This document shows, piece after piece, positions 9,670 to 18,274 of a stretch of 37,641 nt of DNA. Position numbers and translations under genes: made by a program. The notes under the pieces were generated by a model. It made no database searches. It saw nothing but the letters and a program-made list of their open reading frames with translations, and was not told the DNA's origin. Origin of the DNA: Bartonella tribocorum (GTDB lineage: Bacteria; Pseudomonadota; Alphaproteobacteria; Rhizobiales; Rhizobiaceae); NCBI RefSeq assembly GCF_002777915.1, contig NZ_NJGE01000014.1:1-37641 (forward strand). The letters are read 5' to 3'. Numbering within the stretch: the first letter of the stretch is position 1; every line of letters starts with the position of its first letter.

Positions 9670-10625
9670 TTCGCCTCTCATCTATTGAATAGATCTCTAT
9701 CAAGCTCGTGAAAAAATCATTCAAAAGCATTGTTAAAATACTATCTCAATTAATAAAGGCTGTTCTATACTTCATCAGTTATTCAAGAATATAAAAATAT
9801 GAAATAATTATAATAATATTTTTCTACCCTATATATTATATGATAATGGGAATTTTTCTCTTTTTTACTTCCTTCCTTAATATTTATGAGACCCTCTTAT
9901 TTTAACTTTTGTGTGATGAAGAAAAAATGCTCGCTTGCATAACGCAAAGAAAATAAAAATATGGACCAAAAATATTTAAGTCAGAATTGACTATATCTTT
10001 TCCCACTCAAGTGCTAAGAAAAAGCACAAGATTGAAATGATGATCCCACTTTATAAAACGACAATACATTGATTTATAATAATGATTTATCCCTTTCTAT
10101 CTTGAATGAGAAACTTAAATACGTAGAATTCTTTTATCTCAAATTCTCTTATAATCCATCAATAAAAACCATTTGCTTAGTAAGTTCATTGGCTGCGTCA
10201 CACAAGCAAAGTTGTTACTGCAAATTATTGCAAATTAAGAGAACTACTCTTATGCCCATCTCAAATGATGAAAATTAGTCACAGCACAAAAAGTATGATG
10301 CTGCCAACGTGAGCTTCTATTAAGCAAAAAATAGTGGTTTATGTAAGGTTTTGTACATTTCATAGTGTTTTTTATCTTGTACCATTTTCAGGTACTATTC
10401 TGAATAAACACTTTAGCTCTTCCATATAATAAAAGTTAACGTCACACTTTATAAGCCATACGAAATGGCCCATTATTAAAGTGAAATGTTTATTGAAATA
10501 AGCTAAAAATTATACATTTCAAGCCTATGTATTTTAGAAAATTTTTACAATCATTTTCAAAAGCACTAGCAATGCATGAAATGAAAAAATGATACAAAGA
10601 CTTAAAATTTTTATATGAAAAACGT
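9670..10625. other. About 1-kb AT-rich gap between convergent trmFO and hup
   Basis: No reading frame with a recognisable family. The longest plus-strand frame (10069-10278) lacks any signature and its composition follows the AT-rich background. One short inverted repeat GTACC-ATTTTCA-GGTAC is at 10379-10395. Since both flanking genes point inward, this stretch need not hold any promoter, and its size suggests remnants of a deleted gene that I cannot identify. Confidence 0.5.
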
Positions 10626-10649
10626 GGACAATATATCTGATATCTGTCC
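10626..10649 (-). terminator. Second, backup terminator-like hairpin after hup
   Basis: GGACA (10626-10630) and TGTCC (10645-10649) form the base of an interrupted stem with an inner ATAT pairing. On the minus strand it is followed by ACGTTTTTC. It lies about 14 nt beyond the stronger hup terminator. Confidence 0.35.
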
Positions 10650-10662
10650 AAAAAACACCTGT

Positions 10663-10697
10663 AAAAAAACCCGCTTATAAATAAATCGGGTTTTTTT
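10663..10697 (-). terminator. Rho-independent terminator of hup
   Basis: The arms AAAAAAACCCG (10663-10673) and CGGGTTTTTTT (10687-10697) are perfectly complementary around a 13-nt AT-rich loop. The A/T runs on both sides make it potentially bidirectional. It starts 13 nt past the hup stop codon on the minus strand. Confidence 0.8.
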
Positions 10698-10710
10698 AAC
10701 GTTGTGTAAA

Positions 10711-10989
10711 TTATTTTTTATTAACTGCTTCTTTAAGGCTTTTTCCTGCAGAAAATTTAGGTACAGAACGTGCTGGAATATCGATTTCAGCACCAGTTGA
10801 AGGATTACGCCCCTTTGTCGCAGCACGATGAGAAACTTCAAAAGAACCAAAACCAGGAAGACGAACATCGCCCCCTGAAGCCAAAGCTTGTGTTACAGAA
10901 GCCATAAAAGCGTCAACAACAGCACCAGCTTGTGCTTTCGAAACACCTGCCTTTTCAGCAACGGAACTAACCAATTCACTTTTATTCAT
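10711..10989 (-). CDS. hup: DNA-binding protein HU
   Basis: Nucleoid-associated histone-like protein, 92 residues, acting as a dimer that bends DNA. The N-terminal helical half starts MNKSELVSSVAEKAGVSKAQ, and the beta-arm half contains the bacterial HU/IHF signature GFGSFEVSHRAATKGRNP and the DNA-intercalating arm GRNPSTGAEIDIPA (about 60-73), ending FSAGKSLKEAVNKK. The lack of IHF-specific features and the position beside lon support HU. AAGGAA lies 8 nt before the ATG at 10989. It follows lon in the hup-lon-clpX-clpP cluster but has its own long leader and terminators, so it is probably transcribed alone. Confidence 0.97.
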   Translation of the reverse strand: MNKSELVSSVAEKAGVSKAQAGAVVDAFMASVTQALASGGDVRLPGFGSFEVSHRAATKGRNPSTGAEIDIPARSVPKFSAGKSLKEAVNKK

Positions 10990-11014
10990 GAAATATTTCC
11001 TTTCCCTATATTAC

Positions 11015-11047
11015 CTGACAACATGACCTAATCATGTTATTGGTCAG
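11015..11047 (-). promoter_or_regulatory. Inverted repeat in the hup leader
   Basis: Plus-strand reading CTGAC-AACATGA-CCTAA-TCATGTT-ATTG-GTCAG gives 12 paired bases interrupted by a 4-nt bulge, 26 nt upstream of the HU start codon. It may be a leader hairpin controlling translation or a dimeric operator. No regulator is known to me. Confidence 0.4.
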
Positions 11048-11220
11048 TTTATTGAAAAGTACAGCAAACAGAAGTCTTATTTTTATCCAAAACATTGTTT
11101 TTTTAGCAATAATCACAGTTATTCACGGAATTTTTCACTTTTTTCAACAAAAAACAAAATAATAACCACGACAACACCTTCTGCCACTCAAAAAATGCCG
11201 TTATAAGCGAGATCAGTGAA

Positions 11221-13647
11221 TCAGTGCGCAATCTGTATCCCTTCACTATCACTGCTCTCTGATCGGATAGGGACAGCTACCGTAGAAGGTTCCTTCCATT
11301 CAATAGTATCTGGAAAATGAACCAAAGCATGTTTTAAAACTTCACTCACATGATTTACCGGAATAATTTCCATGTTATTTTTGACATCATCAGGAATATC
11401 AACCAAATCTTTTGCGTTTTCTTCAGGAATAAGCACTTTTTTTATTCCTCCTCGAAGCGCAGCTAGGAGTTTTTCTTTTAATCCACCAATTGGCAAAACG
11501 CGTCCACGTAAAGTAATTTCACCAGTCATTGCAATATCTTTATGCACAGCTATCCCTGTAAGAACCGAAACAATTGCTGTCACCATCGCAATCCCAGCAG
11601 ATGGACCATCTTTTGGTGTTGCCCCCTCTGGAACATGAACGTGGATATCGCGTTTTTCAAAAAGTGGAGGTTCAATACCAAAATCAACAGCACGAGAACG
11701 CACATAAGATGCTGCTGCGGAAATAGACTCTTTCATTATATCACGCAAATTTCCAGTTACAGTCATCTTGCCTTTGCCGGGCATCATCACGCCTTCAATA
11801 GTCAATAACTCTCCACCAACTTCTGTCCACGCAAGACCTGTCACAACACCAATGTGATTTTCTCCTTCAATCTGATTATAGTGATAGCGTTTAACACCCA
11901 AGAAATCATTGAGATTATTTTCCGTAACTTTTACAGATTTTTGATGCGTTTTGAGAATCTTTGTAACAGATTTACGGGCAATTTTCATGAGTTCACGCTC
12001 AAGATTACGAACACCTGCTTCACGTGTGTAAAACTGAATAATCGACCTTAGTGCTCCATCAGAAATGCTGAGTTCTTTTTTAGACAAACAGTGATCTTTG
12101 AGTGCCTTTGGTAAAAGATGCTGCTTAACAATTTCCATTTTTTCACATTCAGTATAACCGGCAATACGAATAATTTCCATTCGATCCATTAATGGACCTG
12201 GAATATTAAGCGTATTGGCAGTTGTGATAAACATGACATCAGAAAGATCATATTCAACTTCTAAATAGTGATCAATGAACGTACCATTTTGTTCGGGATC
12301 GAGAACTTCTAATAAGGCAGAGGAAGGATCTCCACGAAAATCTTGTCCCATTTTATCAATTTCATCAAGTAAAAAAAGCGGATTAGATTTTTTTGCTTTC
12401 TTCATAGACTGAATAATTTTTCCAGGCATTGAACCAATATATGTTCGGCGATGTCCGCGAATTTCCGCTTCATCCCGCACTCCTCCCAACGAGATACGAA
12501 CATATTCACGCCCTGTTGCCTTGGCAATAGAGCGCGCTAATGATGTTTTTCCAACACCAGGAGGACCCAACAAACAAATAATGGGCCCCTTTATCTTTGA
12601 CGCGCGACTTTGTACGGCCAAATATTCAATAATTCTCTCCTTAACTTTTTCAAGACCGAAATGTTCATTATTCATGACCTTTTCAGCAAAATCTAAATTG
12701 TTTTTAATTTTAGATTTTTTACCCCAAGGCATTGCTAATAACCAATCAAGATAGTTACGCACAACTGTCGCTTCTGCAGACATAGGAGACATATTCCGTA
12801 ATTTTCTCAATTCTGCTCCAGCTTTTTCCTGCGCTTCCTTGGAAAGTTTTGTACTCTTAATACGGTCTTCTAGTTCAGAGAGCTCATCGCGACTATCATC
12901 TCCTGCTCCTAACTCTTTTTGAATAGCCTTCATCTGTTCATTAAGATAATATTCGCGTTGGTTTTTTTCCATTTGCCGTTTAACGTGCGAACGAATGCGT
13001 TTTTCAACCTGCAAAACAGAAATTTCTCCTTCCATAAAAGACAGAACACGTTCAAGACGGGCTCGCACAGGTAAGAGCTCTAATATTTCCTGTTTTTCTG
13101 CAAGTTTAATCATCAAATGAGAGGCAATCGTATCAGCAAGCTTAGAAGGATTATCAATCTGGCCAATCGCATTGACAACTTCAGGAGAGATTTTTTTATT
13201 AAGCTTTACATAGTTTTCAAAATAAGCAATCACCGACCTTGAAAGAGCTTCAATCTCAACATCACTCTCTCTAGGTTCTTCTGTAACAGTGGCAAAAGCC
13301 TGATGATAACCTTCACTTAAAGAAAATTGACCAATTTTTGCACGTGCAGTCCCTTCAACCAAAACCTTTACAGTACCATCAGGAAGCTTTAAAAGCTGAA
13401 GAATATTTGCAAATGTACCAATATGATAAATATCTTCTGATTTTGGATCATCATCAGAAGCATTTTTTTGTGTCACCAAGAGTATTTGCTTGTCAACCGC
13501 CATCGTTTCTTCAAGAGCACGAATCGATTTTTCGCGCCCCACAAAAAGTGGAACAATCATATGGGGGAAGACAACAATATCACGAAGAGGTAAAACAGCA
13601 TAAACCCCATCTCTTATTTCATCTGTCTTTTCATCAATATATTGCAT
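11221..13647 (-). CDS. lon: ATP-dependent protease La (Lon)
   Basis: Cytosolic AAA+ protease degrading misfolded and regulatory proteins, 808 residues, normal for the family. The LON substrate-binding domain (about 15-210) starts with YAVLPLRDIVVFPHMIVPLFVGR. The AAA+ module has the Walker A GPPGVGKTS (about residue 360) and Walker B LFLLDEIDK. The C-terminal protease domain has the Ser-Lys dyad in PKDGPSAGIAM (near residue 680) and GGLKEKLLAA (near 725). AAAGGAG sits just upstream of the ATG at 13647. It is downstream of clpX with about 200 nt between them, so it likely has its own promoter. Confidence 0.98.
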   Translation of the reverse strand: MQYIDEKTDEIRDGVYAVLPLRDIVVFPHMIVPLFVGREKSIRALEETMAVDKQILLVTQKNASDDDPKSEDIYHIGTFANILQLLKLPDGTVKVLVEGTARAKIGQFSLSEGYHQAFATVTEEPRESDVEIEALSRSVIAYFENYVKLNKKISPEVVNAIGQIDNPSKLADTIASHLMIKLAEKQEILELLPVRARLERVLSFMEGEISVLQVEKRIRSHVKRQMEKNQREYYLNEQMKAIQKELGAGDDSRDELSELEDRIKSTKLSKEAQEKAGAELRKLRNMSPMSAEATVVRNYLDWLLAMPWGKKSKIKNNLDFAEKVMNNEHFGLEKVKERIIEYLAVQSRASKIKGPIICLLGPPGVGKTSLARSIAKATGREYVRISLGGVRDEAEIRGHRRTYIGSMPGKIIQSMKKAKKSNPLFLLDEIDKMGQDFRGDPSSALLEVLDPEQNGTFIDHYLEVEYDLSDVMFITTANTLNIPGPLMDRMEIIRIAGYTECEKMEIVKQHLLPKALKDHCLSKKELSISDGALRSIIQFYTREAGVRNLERELMKIARKSVTKILKTHQKSVKVTENNLNDFLGVKRYHYNQIEGENHIGVVTGLAWTEVGGELLTIEGVMMPGKGKMTVTGNLRDIMKESISAAASYVRSRAVDFGIEPPLFEKRDIHVHVPEGATPKDGPSAGIAMVTAIVSVLTGIAVHKDIAMTGEITLRGRVLPIGGLKEKLLAALRGGIKKVLIPEENAKDLVDIPDDVKNNMEIIPVNHVSEVLKHALVHFPDTIEWKEPSTVAVPIRSESSDSEGIQIAH

Positions 13648-13809
13648 AACTCTCCTTTCTGGAGCCTATGAGCTATCTACAACACCAAGCCCACCCTTAG
13701 AAAACCTCAGCTCTCCACAATACATGAAGTGGTAATTGCTAACACATAAATCAAGCATTATAACGATATTATTAGAAACGCCCACTAAATACCGTTCATG
13801 AACACTTTT

Positions 13810-13846
13810 TATATTGTATATTGCACATTATATTGTATATCGCACA
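13810..13846. repeat. Two 18-bp direct repeats beside the clpX stop codon
   Basis: Copies at 13810-13827 and 13829-13846 (TATATTGTATATTGCACA and the same with one T-to-C change), period 19 nt. They end 3 nt before the clpX stop codon complement. They could be tandem binding sites in front of lon or a simple slippage duplication. Confidence 0.55.
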
Positions 13847-13849
13847 ATG

Positions 13850-15124
13850 TCATGCCGATACGTTTTCTTTATCTTCTGAACGTTCTGAGTAAATATAAAG
13901 AGGACGCGCTTTCCCATCAACGACATCACTTGAAATAACTACTTTTTGAACGCCTTCAAGAGCAGGGAGTTCAAACATCGTCTCAAGAAGGATCTTCTCC
14001 ATAATAGAACGTAAACCACGTGCACCAGTTTTACGTTCAATTGCTTTCTTTGCAATAGCACGTAAAGCATCTTCATGAAACGCCAGCTCAACATTTTCCA
14101 TTTCAAAAAGACGCTGATATTGCTTTACCAATGCATTTTTAGGTTGTGATAAAATTTGCACGAGGGCGTTAACGTCTAAATCCTCTAAGGTAGCAACTAT
14201 AGGAAGACGCCCGATAAATTCTGGTATTAAACCAAACTTTATAAGGTCTTCAGGCTCTAAATCACGAAAAATTTCACCAACACAACGTTCATCAGGCGCC
14301 TTAACAGTCGCAGAAAAACCAATAGAAGTTTTTTCACCACGCCCTGAAATAATCCGCTCTAAACCTGCAAAAGCGCCCCCACAAATGAATAAAATATTTG
14401 TGGTATCAACCTGAAGAAACTCTTGTTGTGGATGCTTGCGTCCACCTTGTGGAGGAACAGAAGCAATCGTTCCTTCCATAATTTTTAATAAAGCTTGCTG
14501 AACACCTTCTCCTGAAACATCTCTTGTAATAGAAGGATTGTCTGCTTTACGAGAAATCTTATCAACCTCATCAATATAAACAATACCACGCTGTGCACGT
14601 TCAACATTATAATCTGCCGCTTGAAGAAGCTTTAAAATAATATTTTCAACATCTTCCCCCACATAACCTGCTTCAGTCAAAGTGGTCGCATCTGCCATCG
14701 TAAAAGGGACATCAATAATACGTGCTAATGTTTGTGCGAGATAAGTTTTACCGCAGCCCGTTGGACCAACAAGAAGAATATTCGATTTAGCCAACTCAAT
14801 ATCATTGCTTTTAGACTGATGCGCCAACCGTTTATAATGATTATGCACAGCAACAGAAAGAACACGCTTTGCATGCTGCTGCCCAATAACATAATCATCA
14901 AGAACTGATATAATTTCCTGTGGAGTAGGAACACCATCCCGTACTTTAACGCCAGAAGACTTATTTTCTTCCCGAATAATATCCATGCAAAGCTCTACAC
15001 ATTCATCACAGATAAATACAGTAGGCCCCGCAATGAGCTTACGCACCTCATGCTGACTCTTGCCGCAGAACGAGCAATAGAGAGTATTTTTTGATTCGTT
15101 CCCGCTATTGCTAATCTTGCTCAT
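13850..15124 (-). CDS. clpX: ATP-dependent Clp protease ATP-binding subunit ClpX
   Basis: AAA+ unfoldase that recognises substrates and feeds them to ClpP, 424 residues. The N-terminal zinc-binding domain has Cys17, Cys20, Cys39 and Cys42. Walker A GPTGCGKT is at 120-127, the pore loop GYVG at 153-156 and Walker [10 protein letters not shown] at 181-189. An IGF-type ClpP-docking loop occurs in TSIGFSATV, and the sensor 2 box in [26 protein letters not shown] is upstream of the ATG at 15124. It lies 182 nt downstream of clpP, the usual alphaproteobacterial order clpP-clpX-lon. Confidence 0.98.
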   Translation of the reverse strand: MSKISNSGNESKNTLYCSFCGKSQHEVRKLIAGPTVFICDECVELCMDIIREENKSSGVKVRDGVPTPQEIISVLDDYVIGQQHAKRVLSVAVHNHYKRLAHQSKSNDIELAKSNILLVGPTGCGKTYLAQTLARIIDVPFTMADATTLTEAGYVGEDVENIILKLLQAADYNVERAQRGIVYIDEVDKISRKADNPSITRDVSGEGVQQALLKIMEGTIASVPPQGGRKHPQQEFLQVDTTNILFICGGAFAGLERIISGRGEKTSIGFSATVKAPDERCVGEIFRDLEPEDLIKFGLIPEFIGRLPIVATLEDLDVNALVQILSQPKNALVKQYQRLFEMENVELAFHEDALRAIAKKAIERKTGARGLRSIMEKILLETMFELPALEGVQKVVISSDVVDGKARPLYIYSERSEDKENVSA

Positions 15125-15306
15125 TTTTCTTTCCTTTCACCACGATATATGAATACTTCGCCTTTTCAAAGGAAGCTTTTCATCATGAAAATTAAAAGAC
15201 ATATAGAAAACCATGAATGTCTCAATATTTTAGGTGTTTCTCTTAATTTTTGCGATATTTTCTAAAAACTCTTTATTTAAAGTAGATGCTTTTTCTATAA
15301 AAATTC

Positions 15307-15939
15307 TTAATCTTTTTCTTCTTTTTCAGTTTCTGCGCGATAGTGTATAACATCATCAACTAAGCCAAATACTTTAGCCTCTTCTGCTGTCATAAAATGA
15401 TCGCGATCGAGCGTTCTCTCAATAATCTCATAATCTTGACCTGTATGTTGAACATAAATTTCATTTAAACGCCGTTTCATCTTTATAATATCTTGTGCAT
15501 GTCGCTCAATATCTGAAGCCTGACCTTGAAAACCACCAGATGGTTGATGCACCATAATGCGCGCATTTGGCAACGTAAAACGATGACCTTTTGCTCCAGC
15601 TGTTAGCAATAACGATCCCATAGACGCAGCCTGTCCCATGCAAAGCGTAGAAACAGGAGGACGAATAAACTGCATAGTATCATAAATTGCCATACCAGAT
15701 GTCACAACACCCCCTGGAGAATTAATATAAAGACTAATTTCTTTTTTAGGATTTTCTGCTTCCAAGAAAAGTAATTGTGCACAAACAAGCATTGCCATAC
15801 CATCTTCAACAGGACCATTAATAAAAATAATCCGCTCCTTTAAAAGACGAGAAAAAATATCATAGGCCCGTTCACCACGATTGGTTTGTTCAATAACCAT
15901 AGGAACAAGGCTTAATGCTGTTTTCATTGGATCACTCAT
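15307..15939 (-). CDS. clpP: ATP-dependent Clp protease proteolytic subunit ClpP
   Basis: Serine peptidase forming the tetradecameric chamber that works with ClpX (and ClpA). Catalytic triad visible as Ser106 in MGQAASMGS, His131 in MVHQPSGG and Asp180 in [12 protein letters not shown]. The frame continues upstream to 16017, but the ATG at 15939 ([18 protein letters not shown]) has AAGGAAAG at good spacing and gives 210 residues, the usual family length; the extra 26 residues look like non-coding DNA. The acidic C-terminal tail (AETEKEEKD) is rich in charged residues. Confidence 0.97.
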   Translation of the reverse strand: MSDPMKTALSLVPMVIEQTNRGERAYDIFSRLLKERIIFINGPVEDGMAMLVCAQLLFLEAENPKKEISLYINSPGGVVTSGMAIYDTMQFIRPPVSTLCMGQAASMGSLLLTAGAKGHRFTLPNARIMVHQPSGGFQGQASDIERHAQDIIKMKRRLNEIYVQHTGQDYEIIERTLDRDHFMTAEEAKVFGLVDDVIHYRAETEKEEKD

Positions 15940-16073
15940 ATTTTTACTTTCCTTGTCATATAACAATCGCTTTTTACACTCAATATTTTTAACATTACTC
16001 TTTTGTGCAAGCGACAATCAAGAGCAGTCCCAGATAGATTAAAATCTCAATGGTTAAAATAGCGATAATCACT

Positions 16074-16883
16074 CTACCTAAACAAATCATGAACTTCAGG
16101 AATGCGAGAGACTGCCCAATGGTAAAAACTTCCTTCTTGAGGTCTTTGCGTAGTCTTGGTTTTTCTGTGAATATGAAATCCTATCAAGCGTGAATTTGTA
16201 AGCGGCTTTACGCCAAAAGCTGATTCAAAGATGTACTCCGTTTTTCGCCCAGTCCAATAATAAAAAGTTTCCTTTTCCTTTGCCTCATGAAAAAAACCAT
16301 ATTGTTTTGCTAATCGTGAAATACCGTCATTGCCAAATATCGTAACGCCAAGATTTCTTGGTAAAATTGGCATTTTTTTTCTCTTTAACCAGAATGGTCT
16401 CCAAACACGACGCTTAAACCCAAGCCAATGAGGGATCATTTCTGTGCCTGCCCAATAATCTTCAAACACTCTTATAATAGGGTTATCTGGAGGAAAATAA
16501 AGAGCAGAAACGCCTACCCTTATACTATTTTCTCTCGCCAACCAAACCTTATTCGCATCTGGATGAAATTGTTTAACGAGGTAAACATCTGTATCTAACC
16601 AAACACCTTGTTGATATTTCATCAGCATAACACGAAAAAAATCCGAGAACTGAACAATTGTACATCCTGGGTTATCATCAGAAAAATTGGGATCAAGACG
16701 ATAAATTGCTGAACGCGATAAAATTGATTCGGCTTCATGTAACTCAACACCAGCAGGTAAATTGTCTATTTTTTTATCATAACTAAAAAGCTTAACGCGC
16801 TGTCCCGTTTTAACCATTGAGGATAAACAAAGTCTATCCACCAACCTTAGCTGTCCACTATACCAAAAAGTACAAATATCCAT
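16074..16883 (-). CDS. DxD glycosyltransferase (capsular polysaccharide synthesis/GT32-like)
   Basis: Predicted sugar-nucleotide-dependent GT-A glycosyltransferase of 269 residues. The N-terminus MDICTFWYSGQLRLVDRLCL SSMVKTGQRVKLFSYD resembles families acting on surface polysaccharides (a short 'fW.G.l...erlc..Sf' start). A clear metal-binding DTD lies in GVWLDTDVYLVKQF (about 94-106), preceded by SDFFRVMLMKYQQG, which is typical of OCH1/GT32 and Caps_synth relatives. No signal peptide. Donor and acceptor cannot be told; lipooligosaccharide modification is a guess. It starts 10 nt after trkA with no evident Shine-Dalgarno site, suggesting translation coupled to trkA. Confidence 0.75.
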   Translation of the reverse strand: MDICTFWYSGQLRLVDRLCLSSMVKTGQRVKLFSYDKKIDNLPAGVELHEAESILSRSAIYRLDPNFSDDNPGCTIVQFSDFFRVMLMKYQQGVWLDTDVYLVKQFHPDANKVWLARENSIRVGVSALYFPPDNPIIRVFEDYWAGTEMIPHWLGFKRRVWRPFWLKRKKMPILPRNLGVTIFGNDGISRLAKQYGFFHEAKEKETFYYWTGRKTEYIFESAFGVKPLTNSRLIGFHIHRKTKTTQRPQEGSFYHWAVSRIPEVHDLFR

Positions 16884-16893
16884 GAATAATATA

Positions 16894-18270
16894 TTAAAAA
16901 TATTCCAAACTTACACGAAAAAGTTGTTCAACATCCCTAACTCTATCAGAAAGGGCAAAAATTACTATTCTATCACCAGACAAAATACGCGCCTCTGCTG
17001 AAAGCTGTATGATTGTCTTATTACGGTAAATTGCCCCAATTCTCAAACCATCTGATAAATTAAGCTCTGATAATGACTTACCAACCAATGAAGATGTTTG
17101 CATCACTTCAGCTTCAATAATTTCTGCTCGACCATTAAAAACTGAATGAACAGAACGAATACGCCCGCGACGCATTTGTTGCAAAATTTTCGATATTGTA
17201 ACGCTATGGGGATTCAGATAGGCATCCACACCAACTGCACGGCTAAATTCTTGGTAGGCAACATTATTAATCAACACCATATTGGCTTTGCAGCCTAATC
17301 TTTTAGCAATAATAGCGCTTAAAAGATTAACCTGATCCTGATTGGTCAATGTAATCATTAAGTCAGCCTGATCAATTCCCGCATCTTGAAGAATCACTGG
17401 ATCTAACACATTACCATATAAAACGGTTGTTTTTTCAAGCTGATCGGCAATTGTAAGAGCTCTTTCTCTCTGTGATTCTATAATTTTCAATTTTAATTTA
17501 TGGAGACGTTTTTCAATAGCCTGAGCAACATAAAGGCCAATGTGCCCCCCCCCTGCAATAATCATGCGGTGAGCATCTTGTTCTTTATGACCAAAAAGCC
17601 CAACAGCACGGCGCATCTGCTCACGAGCAACAACAAGATAGGTTATATCACCAACGCGTAATTGCGTTTCTGAATGTGCAATCAATAATTCCGAACCACG
17701 TTTAATCGCGGTAACCGTTGTGTGAAGATCTGGAAAAAGCTCTGTTAATTGACGCAAAGGTGTATTAATAACGGGACAATCTTCCATACATTCTAAAGCT
17801 AGTGCAACAATATCATCATTACAAAAATAAAGAACATCTATTGCACCAGGCAGAGCAATACGACGTAAAACCATTTCCCCAACTTCAACTTCTGGCGAAA
17901 TAACCACATCAATGGGAATATTTTCTCTGGAAAAAAGCGTCTTATAGCGTGGTTCTAAATAAGATTGTGAGCGAATACGAGCAATTTTTGTGGGAACATC
18001 AAATAACGAATGGGCGACCTGACAAGCGACCATATTCACTTCATCAAACAAAGTAACAGCAATCAACATATCAGCTTTGTCTGCATCTGCAGCCAAAAGA
18101 ACTTCAGGACGAGAACCGTGACCAACAAAACCTCTCACATCCAATGTATCGCGAATTTTTTCAATTAATCTGGTTTCAATATCAATAACAGTAACATCGT
18201 GATTTTCAGCAGAAAGACGCTCTGCTATTCCATAACCAACCTGTCCTGCACCGCAAATAATAACACGCAT
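16894..18270 (-). CDS. trkA: Trk potassium uptake system regulatory subunit TrkA
   Basis: Cytoplasmic NAD(H)-binding regulator of the TrkH/TrkG potassium channel. Two tandem RCK_N plus RCK_C units: the first Rossmann motif at MRVIICGAGQVGYGIAERL (1-19) and the second at RMIIAGGGHIGLYVAQAIE (about 233-251), each followed by a C-terminal ligand domain. Length is 458, normal for the full double-RCK form. The frame opens at a TTG at 18288, inside ntrX, but the ATG at 18270 (MRVIICG) matches the family start; GGAG lies 12 nt upstream. It follows ntrX by 4 nt, the conserved ntrYX-trkA arrangement. No trkH in the window. Confidence 0.95.
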   Translation of the reverse strand: MRVIICGAGQVGYGIAERLSAENHDVTVIDIETRLIEKIRDTLDVRGFVGHGSRPEVLLAADADKADMLIAVTLFDEVNMVACQVAHSLFDVPTKIARIRSQSYLEPRYKTLFSRENIPIDVVISPEVEVGEMVLRRIALPGAIDVLYFCNDDIVALALECMEDCPVINTPLRQLTELFPDLHTTVTAIKRGSELLIAHSETQLRVGDITYLVVAREQMRRAVGLFGHKEQDAHRMIIAGGGHIGLYVAQAIEKRLHKLKLKIIESQRERALTIADQLEKTTVLYGNVLDPVILQDAGIDQADLMITLTNQDQVNLLSAIIAKRLGCKANMVLINNVAYQEFSRAVGVDAYLNPHSVTISKILQQMRRGRIRSVHSVFNGRAEIIEAEVMQTSSLVGKSLSELNLSDGLRIGAIYRNKTIIQLSAEARILSGDRIVIFALSDRVRDVEQLFRVSLEYF

Positions 18271-18274
18271 TGTT

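Noticed and set aside
10069-10278. Plus-strand 69-codon frame in the trmFO-hup gap
   Set aside because: No ribosome site, no family pattern and residues that only mirror AT-rich DNA.
15940-16017. N-terminal extension of ClpP by 26 residues
   Set aside because: The inner ATG at 15939 has a strong Shine-Dalgarno site and gives the standard length; the extension is unlike ClpP leaders.
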